Source of the DNA: Aspidapion aeneum
Lineage: Eukaryota; Arthropoda; Insecta; Coleoptera; Brentidae
Assembly: GCA_963576565.1 (NCBI GenBank)
Contig: OY755039.1
Location: 23,639,102 to 23,703,101 of the forward strand
DNA: 64,000 nt
Direction: 5' to 3'
Shown: piece after piece, positions 1-11,604 of the stretch
Numbering within the stretch: position 1 is the first letter of the stretch
How the letters are laid out: the number at the start of each line of letters is the position of its first letter
Translations under genes and position numbers: made by a program
The notes under the pieces: generated by a model
Told to the model about the DNA's origin: nothing
The model's database searches: none
Seen by the model: only the letters and a program-made list of their open reading frames with translations

Positions 1-607
1 AAAAAACTTTAGTTTTTGAATTCAAGAAAAAGATAAGGGAAATCCGATAAAAATATTTATAGCCTTTTTTGTTTTTGAACTGATGTGCTTTTACTGTTTT
101 GCTATTTCACATTAATAAATCTATTTAAACAAGTTATGGTGCAGTGGTAATTAATTAAAAGACTAATTATTAAGGTAACGTATGCATAGTAAATTTTTTA
201 TATAGTACGTCTTTTTGTTTTTGTTCTATATAGCAATTTAAAAAGGTAGTTCAAAAGCTAAAAATAAATAAAAATTAAGTTGAGGTATGTTTCTTATATG
301 GTTGTCAAATAATTATGAAAATAATGTCCATGATTTCTACTAAAACACACTTAAAAAAATTTTGCTTACTAGGCCGTGGACTTAGTGACAAATATTTTAT
401 TTCCGGATACCAGTTTGAAATTTTGCACCATGCTTGTCCACAAAAATACGTTGAGAGACACTCAATCAGAGTTACTTTTCCATCACCCTAATTTTATTAC
501 AGACACAGACAAACAAATACAAAAACAAACTTTACAACAAAATCGTTGCTTTAGGTCAGGAAATAACTAAATACCAATTTAACCCATCTAGTAAATCCAA
601 TGACAAA
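1..607. other. AT-rich DNA without a recognisable gene
   Basis: I see only AT-rich sequence here. The one open frame (376-570, plus) has low-complexity, non-protein-like composition and no recognisable motif. Confidence 0.5.
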
Positions 608-920
608 AAAGTTAGCAATGGTGCAGACTTAATGAAACACCCTTTATAAAGGAATAATATTTATTTTACTTAATAAAAAAAGCAATAGGTTTACGTAACA
701 AAGTTTATTTTTATAAACAAAAATATGTTTTCTTTACTTAAATCATAAGTAAGCAACGGTGCAGATTTAATGAAACACTCTGTATAAGGAAATAATATTT
801 ATTTTTGCTTAATAACAAAAAGAAATGGGTTTAGGTAATAAAGTTTTTTTTAATAATATGTTTCCTTTATTAAAATCATAAGTTAGCAATGGTGCAAACT
901 TAAAAAACACCCTGTATAAA
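608..920. repeat. Tandem repeat, about 135-139 bp unit, about 2.3 copies
   Basis: Units begin near 608, 747 and 881 with a shared phrase (AAGTTAGCAATGGTGCA and close variants). It is followed by a TTAATGAAACACCCT-like stretch and an A/T-rich tail. Units differ by scattered substitutions and small indels, so the array is old. I do not recognise the family. Confidence 0.7.
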
Positions 921-1331
921 GAAATTATTTTTATTTTTTCTAATAATAAAATAAAACACCCTGTATATAAAGATTATTATACTATATTTTTAAAAAAATA
1001 CTTGTTATAAAATAATAATGCTGTTTATATAACCAGAAACAAAATAAAAACATATTTGTGTCATTGTTTTAATTAAATCCCCCTAGATTATAAAACGGGC
1101 ACAATGTGCAACGTTGGCATAACTATTAGGTATTGATGAAGTTATAAATGCAGCTGAAAATCTTAATTAATAAAAAAAATGGAAGGTATATTAAAAAAAA
1201 ATAAATTGTTTTGTTTCTGAAAAAGAAAAAAATATATTTTCTCGAATCACGCAATAAAACGCTTTAAACACAAACTAGATAAAAAAATAATAAAGAAAAA
1301 AATCAAGACCACCGACAGTGGAAGTACTTAC
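921..1331. other. AT-rich DNA, nothing recognised
   Basis: This stretch has poly-A and poly-T runs and no convincing coding or repeat structure. Confidence 0.45.
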
Positions 1332-1369
1332 CAATTTATAGGAGTCGAGAAAGACCCTAAATTCTCAGC
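1332..1369 (-). other. Candidate 38-nt micro-exon (unproven)
   Basis: On the minus strand a pyrimidine-rich acceptor ending in CCCACAG is followed by 38 nt and a perfect donor (G then GTAAGT). Only one frame is open, starting in phase 0 and reading AENLGSFSTPIN. The strand matches the CARP gene upstream, but I know of no such segment in CARP proteins. It could be an exon of another transcript or chance. Confidence 0.25.
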
Positions 1370-1565
1370 CTGTGGGCAGAAGAAATAATTATTACGACAC
1401 GTTATTCAACTCGTAGAAGAAAGTAAAAGCTACTCACTTGTAAGACAACATGCACACGGGAAACAAACCCTAAACATAAAATAATTACATGTGCTCAAAA
1501 TGCGCTGGTATCAACTGGACTTTATGAAAGGAGGATAAAAGCCCAATGATCAAAATTGACATCAA

Positions 1566-1640
1566 GTGGAAGTGTACAGAGTGGTTAAAGCGTTAGTCTT
1601 GCTAACTTGTCATACCTACGAATTACCCTTCACTACTCCT
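1566..1640 (+). tRNA. tRNA-like relic (Ser-like; pseudo-tRNA or SINE head)
   Basis: The segment contains GAGTGGTTAAAGCGTTAG, close to a serine-tRNA D-arm/A-box. A short GTTAG/CTAAC stem follows, then a decayed B-box-like CTACGAATTACCC. The acceptor ends do not pair convincingly, so it is more likely a pseudogene or the head of a tRNA-derived SINE than a working tRNA. A covariance-model scan would settle it. Confidence 0.35.
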
Positions 1641-3140
1641 TCTAAGGTCATGTGATGAAATTCAAAACAACAGGAACAGTTTTCTAAATGGTGTATTTAA
1701 CCTTTCTCCAAAAAAATCACATCATACAAGAAATATTTAAAAGCAGCAGTAAACAAGTTTCAAACTAATGTTCACTTATTTCGAACCTTTGTTACCCTAA
1801 AACATGGAACATTTAGAATAAAAATCAATATAATGGTTTCAACATATGCCACTGCAATTTAATTTATTTAGAGCCTGCCAACACTTAACAAATGAAGAAA
1901 GAAAATAAGGGACTACATCCCAGTAAGAAATGCCGAACTGTGGTGTAAGGAATAATAATAATTATGATTTAGATTATTCTTATATTTTCTCAGCGCGCTG
2001 ATTTTTGTTTTATTCGAGATCTCAGTTTGTACACACGTTTCGTCTGTGTGGCACACTTTACACTCGGTATTTAAAATTATTGGTGTCAATACGTAGAGGC
2101 AGTCCTGTTGGTTTTTGCTTTTTTTTTATTGTGAATTAGTGACCTGGTGCTTTTGCAAGTAGGGAATTATCTATTCTTTTTGTAATATTACTAACTCATA
2201 GGTAATTATTAACTAGTCACACTATCCTGTTTGTATTTTTGTTCTTTTGCAGTATTACATCAACTGAAAAACCACTTTTCTGCATTTGCTTGTTTGAAAA
2301 CCCCTATCCCGATACAGTGGTTCAAGCGAGGATCAAATTCTGAAGGCAACTTGATATGAAGAGAAGAGTAGCAAATATTTTGCTTAGAGTATTTAATAGC
2401 TATTCTATAGTGTACCGAATGGAAATTTGACTACTGACTACTTTAATAATAAACCATAAGACAGAATGTATTGATTGACATATACGTATGCGGAGTAGCC
2501 CAAAAAATCATTTTACTTTCTGCGCCGTGTGCGCTGCAGTGCTGCAGAGCTCCCACAATAGTAATGAAAAAATAGGGAACAGCATTAATAACAGTTTGCA
2601 TTCACGTTTTAATAATGATAAAAGCATAGCTTTAAAAGGCTGCAAGCGAAACGTGAAAGAAAAGTCGACCAGTGGAATAACCTGATAAGTCACTGTACCG
2701 CTAAATCGTTTTTTATTTGGGCCACATGGGGTGGCTCTGTGAGTTTCTTTGAAAACGGGCGTGGCACTTCACCATCTCCCTCCCCCCTTTAAAGGCCTAA
2801 AATAAGTAAGAGATATATAAAATTAATCACTTTTTGTAGAATTATCCATTTAGGTAAAACAACACATGTCAAAGTAATGGGGGGGTTCGGTTATTGAACC
2901 TTGTTGTCATAGCAGAAGGGAATGCAACGAGCGCAACGTCTGCCTCCACGTGCCACACCTGGACATGGGCGCATCATAATATATCAAAAATAAAAGAGAC
3001 CTTTATAACCTACAGACCAAATTTTATTTTTACAAATAAAAATTCTGAATTTTATCAAAAGTGACCCAACTTTTGTAAGCATTTATAAAAGGTTACAACT
3101 TAAAAGTTATTTTTCCATTCTACTTTGACAGAACTAATGT
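1641..3140. other. Anonymous intergenic or intronic DNA
   Basis: This region has mixed AT-rich sequence and short overlapping open frames on both strands near 2488-2693. None has protein-like composition or recognisable motifs. I see no TIR pair or tandem array. Confidence 0.45.
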
Positions 3141-3144
3141 TGGA

Positions 3145-3345
3145 AACAAAATTTCGGACTTTGACTGCCTTTATTTATTTTAAACTCGACGTTTCGGTTA
3201 GTAAGTATCTCTAACCGTTTTCAAGTGTTAACTGAGACGGTTCGAGATACTAACCGAAATGTCGTGTTTAAAATAAATAAATAAAGGTATTGGAAGTCCG
3301 AAATTTTGTTTCTACTCAATCATTGTCTACCAGTTTCAAACAAAG
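3145..3345 (-). repeat. Penelope-like element terminal palindrome (pLTR relic)
   Basis: Two inverted arms (about 3145-3230 and 3232-3320) carry the same block as the ends of the Penelope fragments at 23.0 and 32.5 kb. That block includes GACGTTTCGGTTAG and TTTCGGACTT. The minus strand of the left arm reads AACCGAAACGTCG with a GGTTA/TAACC stem. This is hammerhead-like architecture, but the CUGAUGA box is degraded to CTTGAAAA. Only the terminal repeat is left, with no RT. Adjacent sequence to about 3345 is also shared with 22950-22990. Confidence 0.75.
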
Positions 3346-4340
3346 AAACCAATAATAGTGAGAACTAGTGTTGCCGTATAGTATACCAATTTACACCAAA
3401 TTAAAAAAGCTGATTTTAAAAATTTCATAATAAATGACATATTGAGGGCTAAAGTACAGTACCTCGGCATTTTTACCGAAAATGGACTTTTAAGGAAAAC
3501 TTCGTTTGGTATACCTAGGCCATCTATTGGTAGACAAAGAAAGTTGAATTTTTCAGTTTTTAAATTCATACTAACCAAACCTCGTAACTCGTGTACTGTA
3601 CTTAAGCCCTTGATATATCTAATATAATCCCAGATGTCGGCGTTCATATTATTAGAACAACAGTCTTGTTTTGAATTTCTTTTTACCAAAAACAGTAATT
3701 TTATATTACTCTAAGCTAGTTTTATAATATAACATACAAAGAAAAGTAACAGGTTTCAAATTTTTTTACAGTTTTAAATTAAGTAATTTCCGCTTAGTGT
3801 CCATCAAAATTAATTTTATTTCTCCTAAAACAGGGAAGGCTGATTCTGAATCCAGAATATCGGGTTTACTCGAATGAACATTTAGTTTTGGTTCATAGGT
3901 ACTACTATGCAAAATATAAAAAAATGTACACTTTTTGCACCCTTTTGCTACTTTACTCTACTATAGAAAAACCATGCATTTTTGGCGCCTTTTAACTAAC
4001 TGGGGCAGTATTGGAGATAGCTCTTCTCCTTTGTGCTGTGCTTATTATCCACTGAGCAACGCACGACAATATGAGTTTGCCTTCTAAGGTGTTGTCGGAT
4101 AAAATTTCATCTTGCTTTTTAATGGACAGCTTTAAGGCGTAACCTTAGATAATTAGCTAAATTACTTTAGCTTTTAGAGGATGGACGGAATAACTTAAGC
4201 TTTTGCTCATGATATTGTCATAAACGAGTTTAAAGTTTATTCAGACTACTATAAAAACGTAGCAATAATCAATATTGCTGCGCTTGCACTAATTTCGTCT
4301 ATAAAACCCGATGCTGGACAATAGACCGGCATCACTCTTA
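3346..4340. other. Unassigned DNA
   Basis: A 117-codon minus-strand open frame (3336-3689) partly overlaps the Penelope palindrome and lacks recognisable motifs, so I do not call it a gene. The rest is AT-rich with no repeat structure that I can see. Confidence 0.45.
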
Positions 4341-4425
4341 CAAGTGATCAACCCAGTACACCACTGAAATACGTGGTCCCTACTAACCCAGGACACCACT
4401 GAAATATGTGGTCCCTACTAAACAT
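4341..4425. repeat. Short direct repeat, about 40 bp unit, two copies
   Basis: Two adjacent copies of a CACCACTGAAATAYGTGGTC-type unit, followed by CCTACTAA, lie at about 4350-4390 and 4391-4422. Confidence 0.6.
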
Positions 4426-5139
4426 AACCAAGTAAAACCCCACTATGGTGGTTAGGCTTTATGGCCCATAAGGCCGACTCTCTACGGCCTATAAGGTCTA
4501 TTCCTTATGGCGCCTAGGTCAACTCTCTCCAACCAGCATCCCCCCTTATTACATTATTTAATTTGGCATTCTATTCTTGTTAACCTATTTTATGTATATA
4601 CATAAATGTGGATTCTTTATACTTCTTTTTCATATTTCCCTAAATTCTTCAGTCACAAGGGCACTAAATACAAAACCCTGTGACATATATGGTGCAGACA
4701 CCACTTGTCACAAATATAGTTGTGACATATGGTGGAAGTATGGTGGAGGTGCCGTGTGTCTTATTTTATTGTGACAATATATTTAATATTATTAAGATCG
4801 TTTTAAACAAGGAATATTTGTAGTAAAGCGAATCCTAATCGGATCGATAAATCAAAAGTTATTTTTTTAAAACTTGGACTGAAGGCTTTCATTGTTTTAC
4901 ACCTATTAACAATTTCATTCCAATTTGTTTTTTAATTTTATCAAGACGTAATTTGTAAAATTATGACCAATCTATTGGAAATTATTATTTTTGCTGTAAG
5001 CCACATTTAACAAATGTCTAAAAAACACTGAACCGTGTAACAATGCAGACGACCAACAACTTTACAACATTTGGTAAACTTATCAATAATGACGCAAGTA
5101 CGTTACTTTACCTATCATCGAAATACTGCCAATAAGTAT
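4426..5139. other. Unassigned DNA
   Basis: This stretch contains a pyrimidine-rich segment with GGCCCATAAGGCC and GGCCTATAAGG near 4460-4500, then AT-rich sequence. No coding region is supported. Confidence 0.4.
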
Positions 5140-5858
5140 AAACCAAATACGTTATAGCATAAATATGGGGCATACCCATGCATTCTCACATGCGATGCTT
5201 GAAGCCAGGACCCCTAGTTAATTCATAATGTTCCTTTCTCGGGTAGATAGGATTTCGGTTACTACGCATGCGTCAGTTTTTGTGGTTTTGGAACATACTC
5301 CGTTACGCCATTACAATATTTGACCACTGTCAAATGTTTAGGGTTATGTCTATTATTTTTTTCTAAAAACTAGTTGATTGGGTGAAATTTTATCAAATTG
5401 TGGATTAAAATTGTAGTTTTTCTAAAACTAGTTGTGCGGATTTATTGTCGACACCATGAAAAGTGTTTAATGGCATCCATAAACCACTCTGAACTTTATT
5501 AGCAAATTATAAAGAAAAATACACGTAGTTACCTATGGAATGGTACTCCCTTATTTCTTCCGGACTCCCTTACTTCTTCCGGACATTTTTCACAAACCGC
5601 AAATATTTTACGTGAATTATTTCCCATTTTTCACACAGAAAAACATAATTTTACACGACAAACGCAAAACACCGCAAAATGTCAATATGGCCTTCACCCA
5701 CATAGCAGCTGTATTTCTACATGACAAAAAAGACGCATGCGCACTTGAAAATTCGCATCCGCGGATTTAAATTTGCCATTGTTTACAAGGCCAGCTATGA
5801 GCGCTTTACTTTTCGATTCTTTGAACATGTATTTATGCTATAACGTATTTGCTATAAA
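5140..5858. mobile_element. MITE-like element, TIR CAAATACGTTATAGCATAAA
   Basis: A 22-bp block (CAAATACGTTATAGCATAAA plus TA) at about 5145 is found inverted at about 5830-5851. The interior (about 700 bp) has no transposase. The exact ends and target duplication are not clear. A 76-codon open frame inside (5540-5770) has no recognisable motif. Confidence 0.6.
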
Positions 5859-5999
5859 CCTTAAAAAGTCTTAAGTTATCATCTTCGGACGCAAAACTGC
5901 ACGCAAAAGAAATCTATCTTTAAATTTTGAAAAACATGTTTCCCTGCTAATAAAAAAAGTATATTCAAATTAAAAATTAATTTATAACCAGAGAAAGTC

Positions 6000-6330
6000 C
6001 ACAATAACATTAGAAGAATAGATTCTAGAAAGATGCAGTTACTTCAAAATGCTTGCTTTAGACTTATTTGTGGATTGAAACCTAGGGACGAAATTTCAAA
6101 GTCACTAAAAATTTTAAAATGGTCAAGCATGGAGCAGGGGCGAAAACTACATTGCTTGCTTTTCATTACAAAATAATTTCCGAAAAACCCTTTATTTGTA
6201 TAAAAAACTCAAGTTCAGATCTGGCAATTATAATCGTAACACTAGACACAAACAAAAACTAACAACATAACATTCTCGAAATAGTCGAAATCCAAATAAT
6301 ACGGCCCTACCGATAACACCAAGTTGTCTC
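6000..6330 (+). pseudogene. Non-LTR retrotransposon RT, C-terminal fragment
   Basis: Translation with frameshifts gives MQLLQNACFRLICGLKPRDE, then ILKWSSMEQGRKLHCLLF. This resembles the region after the RT palm in CR1/jockey-type elements, where a Q-L-Q-N-x-C-x-R-I/L block precedes a conserved R-R-x-L-H-x-x-x-L-F block. The catalytic palm is absent, several stops follow, and the 3' end fades out around 6330. It is a dead 5'-truncated copy. Clade assignment is by resemblance only. Confidence 0.55.
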
Positions 6331-7100
6331 AGTGCACTAATTTAAAGTGCAGATGAGGTGCTGTAAAACCCAACGCTAACGGTTGACTCGGCGGGAATCA
6401 CGGGGGTGCGGGTGGCCTAGCATTCTATGTACTGTAAAGTTCTAAAAGGACATGTTTTCATTTCGTAATTAAAATGCGACAATCTTTCTTGAGATCCATG
6501 ATTTTGTAATGGTCGTTTTAAAGGGGCGGGATCAGTAGCGCATTTTTTTTAAAGTCGAAATTGTGTCCCAAGCTACCCGACTGTCCCAAGTTGAGCGACT
6601 AGACGTTACTAGTTGGCAGTCGCGGCCCGTAGGTCTTAGAACTGGGGGGGTTGGATTATTCAAGCTGCACTTAACTGAGAGAGACAATGCAAATCCAGTG
6701 CAAGAATTCATATGTTCTCTGGAAGATTCATGTTTTCTTATTATCTCAGTTTTCTTATTATCTATTTTGTGTCCTTCTTTGACTAACTTGAGTTAGGTTT
6801 AGATTTGGTAAGGGCGTACCCAGTTCTTTAATTTTGATTTTATCTTGAAAAGAAAGACTAGAAAAATTGCTTTAAATAGCATTACTGACGCAATTTATTA
6901 TCAAGATCGATATTAAAAATTCACGGTAAATTAAAAAACGACTAAATAAGCAAAGCAATCTGAATATGGTACAAAACTACCGTATTCATGCTATATTAAT
7001 CAAACTGGCCCGTAACATATTGACAAGCCGACCAACCCGCGATATTCTGTGGACTGGCCACAAAATACTTGCGCCTTTATTTGTACACAAACAGTGGTAT
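6331..7100. other. Unassigned DNA
   Basis: A G-rich patch lies near 6390-6415. A 77-codon open frame (6563-6796) has no recognisable domain. Nothing here is firm enough to name. Confidence 0.4.
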
Positions 7101-7125
7101 GCACCCCCACCGCTCCTACTCCGTT

Positions 7126-8600
7126 TCCGTCAAAACGCGGGCCGCGAACGCAGCCCACGAGAAAGACCGACCCGGGCGCGGAAATATCACGTGACCGTAG
7201 GAGGCTCACAAAAAAACGCCTCACGGCCCGCTGTCATTATAAAACATGTGTGTGTTCAGTTTTGGTATGTTTGTTTACGTCGATTTTTTTTAATTCGGGC
7301 ACGAATTTTATGTGAATTTTATCAAAGTTATTAAAATAACGCAGCCCACAAAAAAGACAGTAGTGGGCTGCGTTAAAATAATTAATGGCTAATGAGTAAA
7401 TTATTAAGAAAATACCTATAAGATAAACAATGCCGCGAACGTGTAATTAGTGTTGTTCCTTGTCGGTCCAACTATAAAACTGAAACCTATAATATGTTGC
7501 AAACGGGAAAAAAGTGGTAAAAGATAAGATCTTGGATAAGATTGATCAAGTAATAGACATCCTTAGTGACATTTTCGATAGTGAGAGTGAAAAAAGTGTT
7601 CAGTTGTCATTTCTTATTGAACAATTAGGTCTCTTGAAAAGGTAACCTGAGAATCGAAGATATGGTGGATACACTTTAATGTTGGCTTCACCTTTGTTTA
7701 TCCAGTCAATCAGTGCCTACACGTCAATTTAAAATTCTAAGGTAATATATCTTCCGCACCCTCGCAATATTAAAAAACTGATTTGTAAACTATTGTTAAC
7801 AGATAGTAATATCTCTAGTAGTGTGAAATATTTAAAAAGTAAGATACAGCTTTTAAAAGAACATGAGTTGGTAGTTAACTTCCACTGCAATGAAATATAT
7901 ATTAAACTTTGTGCTGAGTAATTTTTCAAAAAATTATTGACGACCACTACATTCAGTTCATTGAATGTGAAAACCATCTCACTTATTCACAAAATCACTT
8001 GTTTCTTTTTAATACATTATTTTGAAATGTTTTATATTGAAAATTTTTCTTCAGATAACTCTAGCGAGGGTTTTTGTGGAGAAAAACTATTGTCAAAGGT
8101 TGAAAAAATTAGTTTAAGGGCATGTAAAGTTTTTTAAAATAATTTTATTAAAAAGCACAATGATTTAGTGTCTGCTAATAAATCTTTGAATAAGAACTCA
8201 GACAAAGATGATGACACTCAAAGAAAAATTAAAAAACTAAAAGCTTAGGTTTGATATGTCCAATTTTGTAAGACTTGTATAGATTTGAAGTTACTAACGA
8301 TAATATGTACCTAATATATGTACCTGAAGATATTAGAGTGCAAATTTTGTATAATTTTTTATTTTATAGATTCAGTTCTTTTATCCATAATAATCACATA
8401 TATCAGCAAAATATTTATTTCAATTTTTGCCTATAATAGAACAAAATTTTTCTGTTAATTTATTTAAATTGTGTAAAAACATATAGGATATTAAGCAATA
8501 CAATAAGAATCCTGGGACTCCTAAGATCACGTGACCGCCGACTTGCTTATAACGCGCCATGGCCGGTCTTTATCGTTGGCTGCGGCCGCGAGATGGCTTG
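7126..8600 (+). mobile_element. Probable P-element-like transposon remnant with inverted GC-rich ends
   Basis: A GC-rich block at about 7130-7205 (GCAGCCCACGAGAAAGACCG, then GGCGCGG and TCACGTGA) is matched in inverse orientation at about 8519-8595 (GCAGCCAACGATAAAGACCG, GGCGCG, TCACGTGA). These blocks flank the THAP/P-type transposase remnant, as expected for terminal or subterminal inverted repeats. I could not fix the outermost bases or an 8-bp target duplication. A separate hairpin with 14-base arms (AACGCAGCCCAC) sits at 7335-7374. Confidence 0.5.
7430..8250 (+). pseudogene. P-element/THAP9-type transposase remnant
   Basis: The reading starts MPRTC, then after a stop and a 1-bp frameshift gives VVPCRSNYKTETYNM, the start of a THAP zinc-finger domain (C2CH). 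A stretch follows with DKILDKIDQVIDILSDIF and ends in a stop at about 7643. Next come RYGGYTLMLASPLFIQSIS, a stop, and VIYLPHPRNIKKLICKLL, ending LVVNFHCNEIYIKLCAE at 7920. The Y-L-P-H-P-R-x-I/L-K-K-L block and the following acidic block are typical of P-element/THAP9 transposases. At least two stops and a frameshift, plus loss of most of the catalytic domain, make it a dead remnant of a usually 750-900 residue protein. A further possible piece lies at 8155-8247 (KKHNDLVSANKSLN). Confidence 0.72.
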
Positions 8601-9606
8601 CGGCCCGAGAAGCCGAGTTGCTACCGATTCATGGATTCGTAGTTAATCGTTGTGGGCAGGCGATCAAAGGGAAAATTAATGAATAAATAATTATATAAAA
8701 ATTATTATTTTTTGTATTTTTGAGGAGGAGCGTGCGGCCTTAAAAAGCAGCCTGTTAGTACGTAAAATATTTTGAATTTTAAATGCAGATGTCCGCTACG
8801 CGTCGCTTGGCCAATGGCTGCTACGTGCGGTAAATTATATACATATTACATTTCGATACTTAATTATTGTTTAAAGTTAGGTACTTTTCACAAATTCACA
8901 GCTATACAGCACTTTCCAATAAGAAACAAATTGTGCATTTACGGAGTGGCTACACAAAACTAGACTCACACAGAATTAAAGGCGGTCACGCGAGATAAAT
9001 TATCTTGGAGCAACCTAAACTCATGACGAGCCGTAGCTCAGTGCACGCACCCTGGCGGAAACTCCAATAAAAGCCTCATTTGCACAACAATAGACGCCCA
9101 AATTATTCAGCTTTTCCGACGGCAGCAACGCCACGGGCTTGACGCCGTTCTTTCCAAGATAATACCAGACCAGTGGACATGGCGACTGAAATAAAGTTCC
9201 AATTTTTATCAAAGCTCTAGACTTTTGTTTATTGTAATGTACATAATTTACATACAAACCTATCGAATAAAAAGGGTAATTCCAGAAGGAAATACCAACT
9301 AAACCGAAGCAACAACACTAAACGGTTGGTTTTCTTATAAAAATATCTATAAAATAGCAATTTTTATTAAAATAATACAAAATAATACTCAGTACAGACT
9401 TTTCAATAACCCCTCGTAGCTTAAGAACAAATTCCTCTATCAAGATGCAGTTTTCAATTATAGGTTTCTCTCGAACTGATGCCATATAGGAGTGTATTCG
9501 TATCATGAAACAGGACATAATTATTGGATGTGTTTTTATGCAATATTTTTGAATGAAAGACAAAGTTTGATGATAATAAACTGTTTATATAAAAAACTAT
9601 ATCTAT
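8601..9606. other. Unassigned DNA with a GC-richer open segment
   Basis: Most of this stretch is featureless. The exception is the candidate minus-strand exon at 9021-9185, listed separately. The 9318-9764 open frames on either strand have no recognised motif. Confidence 0.4.
9021..9185 (-). other. Candidate terminal exon (unproven), 54 codons plus stop
   Basis: On the minus strand a CTTTATTTCAG acceptor precedes an open segment in phase 0. It begins SPCPLVWYYLGKNGVKPVAL and ends at a TGA (9021-9023). It is clearly GC-richer than its surroundings. CARP exon C upstream on the same strand also ends in phase 0, so a splice would be in frame. However, the expected CARP continuation (a L/M-x-x-L-R-x-L block) is not there. 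It may be an alternative 3' exon, part of an unrelated element, or chance. Confidence 0.25.
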
Positions 9607-9607
9607 A

Positions 9608-10297
9608 CAGGGTATCCCACATGACATGGGGATCGGGTTTAGGTGATAAGAATAACGATATTTTGATGCGGTTTTTAATAGCTTACAAGTTATTTACTGT
9701 TATTTATGACAGGCGCGGATCTAAGGGGAAAGGGGAATTTTCCCTCCCAAATTCAAAATTATAAAATTATAGTCACTTTTGACACACAGAATACGCCTTC
9801 TGGTTCCTATGCATACTTGTTTTGAAGACTAGCCTTTAATACCCCCCCTCCTCCTAATGGAATTCCTAGATCCGCCTCTGTTCATTTTGTTTTTTTGATA
9901 GGATATTAGATACTTTTTAAAATTATTGGTCAGCATTTTATGCAATTTTATTTCATAGGCGTACACTAAATTTTTTGCTAAACCAAAAATCGTTAGAAAG
10001 TTATTCATTGCATTTAATTAATGACAAATAATTTTAAGAATTAATTTTTATTGGAAGCCTACAACATATATATTAAATAATTATTTTTTGATACTTTTAG
10101 TTGTTTTACCGTTTCAATAAAAGTGACAGTTACAAATTATTGTGTCAGTTGGATTCTAAATAGCTTCAAAACAGCTTGCGAAATTATTATGTGGTTTTTA
10201 CCTTTAATCATCTTTTGAAAATTGAGGCTTGCAAGTGAGAGTAGGTTTTTTCTATCTCCCCTGAAACCACCAAAAACTTCAAATTTGGCACACCCTG
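9608..10297. mobile_element. TACAGGGTRT-type TIR element, TA target
   Basis: The ends read TA then CAGGGTATCCCA on the left, and TGGCACACCCTG then TA on the right. This gives a roughly 12-bp TIR and a TA target duplication, as in many insect mariner-like MITEs. There is no transposase. The element is interrupted by another small repeat (9711-9888). Confidence 0.5.
9711..9888. mobile_element. Nested MITE-like repeat, GGCGCGGATCTA end
   Basis: Left GGCGCGGATCTAAGGGG and right CCTAGATCCGCCTC are inverted relatives flanking about 150 bp with G-run and C-run interiors. Ends of this kind occur in hAT-type MITEs. I could not define a clean target duplication. Confidence 0.45.
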
Positions 10298-11604
10298 TAA
10301 ATAGTGTTAGCTCCCGCTAAATTTCGCGGTTGTTTTTACTTTTTAAAACCACACAATTGGATGACGGACAGAGTACATTTCTCGCGCATTTGACATGCGC
10401 ACCAAGAATCAGAGAGATCCTTTCTACCGCCTCGAGAAAATGGCGTGTTAATTTCTTTCTCCAACTATTACAAATATCTACACTTGAAAGTGCTCGATTT
10501 TGGTGTACTGAAGCATAGAACTAGAAACTTCAGCCCTTCAGCTACGTGGTGCCATCATTAGATCCAGAAAGGGGCCCCTGGACCGTGGAGAAATTGGCTG
10601 CAAACTGGTGAGTACTTTGTTTCTGATTTCCGTTGTGTGGTAACAGCATTTAATCTATGGACCTTTGATTATTTCGTGATTTCGTATCAATATATTTATG
10701 TTTGTTCGCGCTTCATTTAATAAAATATATACAGTCCACTGCAGTTATCGTTTTTCTAATTGCGGGCATACAAATAGTTTTAAGTTTTATTGCTTTTAAT
10801 TGCTATTAGTTGCTTTTTTATTTGTTTTTGTAAATTTTTTGTACCAAGTAATAGAAATTTAAATCTTAAAAAAAGAAAGAATTTTTTATATGTAAAAAAA
10901 TCATATGTCAGATCTTTTTTTTTACACGCATATCACTCCTTGGAATGCATCTAAGCCAAAATGGCGGACGTAGGCGGACAAGTTTTTTATGAGCCATAAT
11001 TGACATAAGCCTATGCTTCACATCTTTAAAAAAAATATAGCTCGGCAAGACCCGGCAGGCAACTAAAACGCTTTGATAAGGCAAAAATTAGGTAAATATA
11101 AATAGGGCATTTTAAAATATTCGTAAACCTACAATGTAAACAACAAAGGAACAAAACTACGTTTTAAAATGTGGCACATACCTTTTACTTCCATTTTCAA
11201 TAATTGGTTTTTCTAATATGAGCCGTACGAAATCACAATAACACCTCAAAACAAAGGTCAAGAACAAAGGTTGGTGATTCCAAAATTCATTAAGTTTTGA
11301 CTGACCTCACGACACGATGCAAGTAGAGGGGGAAGTTTCATGGGGGCCGTTAGATACATAGGTTATTAGACTAGAATAAAAAATGGTTAGAAGGTAGTTT
11401 TGAGTATCTTGGTAATTTTAACTTTTAACCGGTTTTATTATACAGATACTCCTCCGTGTGATGGTCAGTTTTTTACTATCTCTCCTTGAAAGAACCGAAA
11501 CCTACCAAAAACATCGTCTATTTACCGTTGCACAAATGCATGGAATGCGATATCACCGGAATAACTGTTTAGATCTCTTCTATCCTGTGGCGCTATTCTT
11601 GAAT
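10298..11604. other. Unassigned DNA
   Basis: A possible plus-strand exon lies at 10533-10602 (CTTCAG acceptor, GTGAGT donor). It has two open frames, reading YVVPSLDPERGPWTVEKLAA or LRGAIIRSRKGPLDRGEIG, and I recognise neither. The rest is AT-rich with no structure. Confidence 0.35.

Noticed and set aside
7333..7375. 14-bp hairpin as a bacterial-type terminator
   Set aside because: The context is eukaryotic, and it lies between a transposon end and its transposase.
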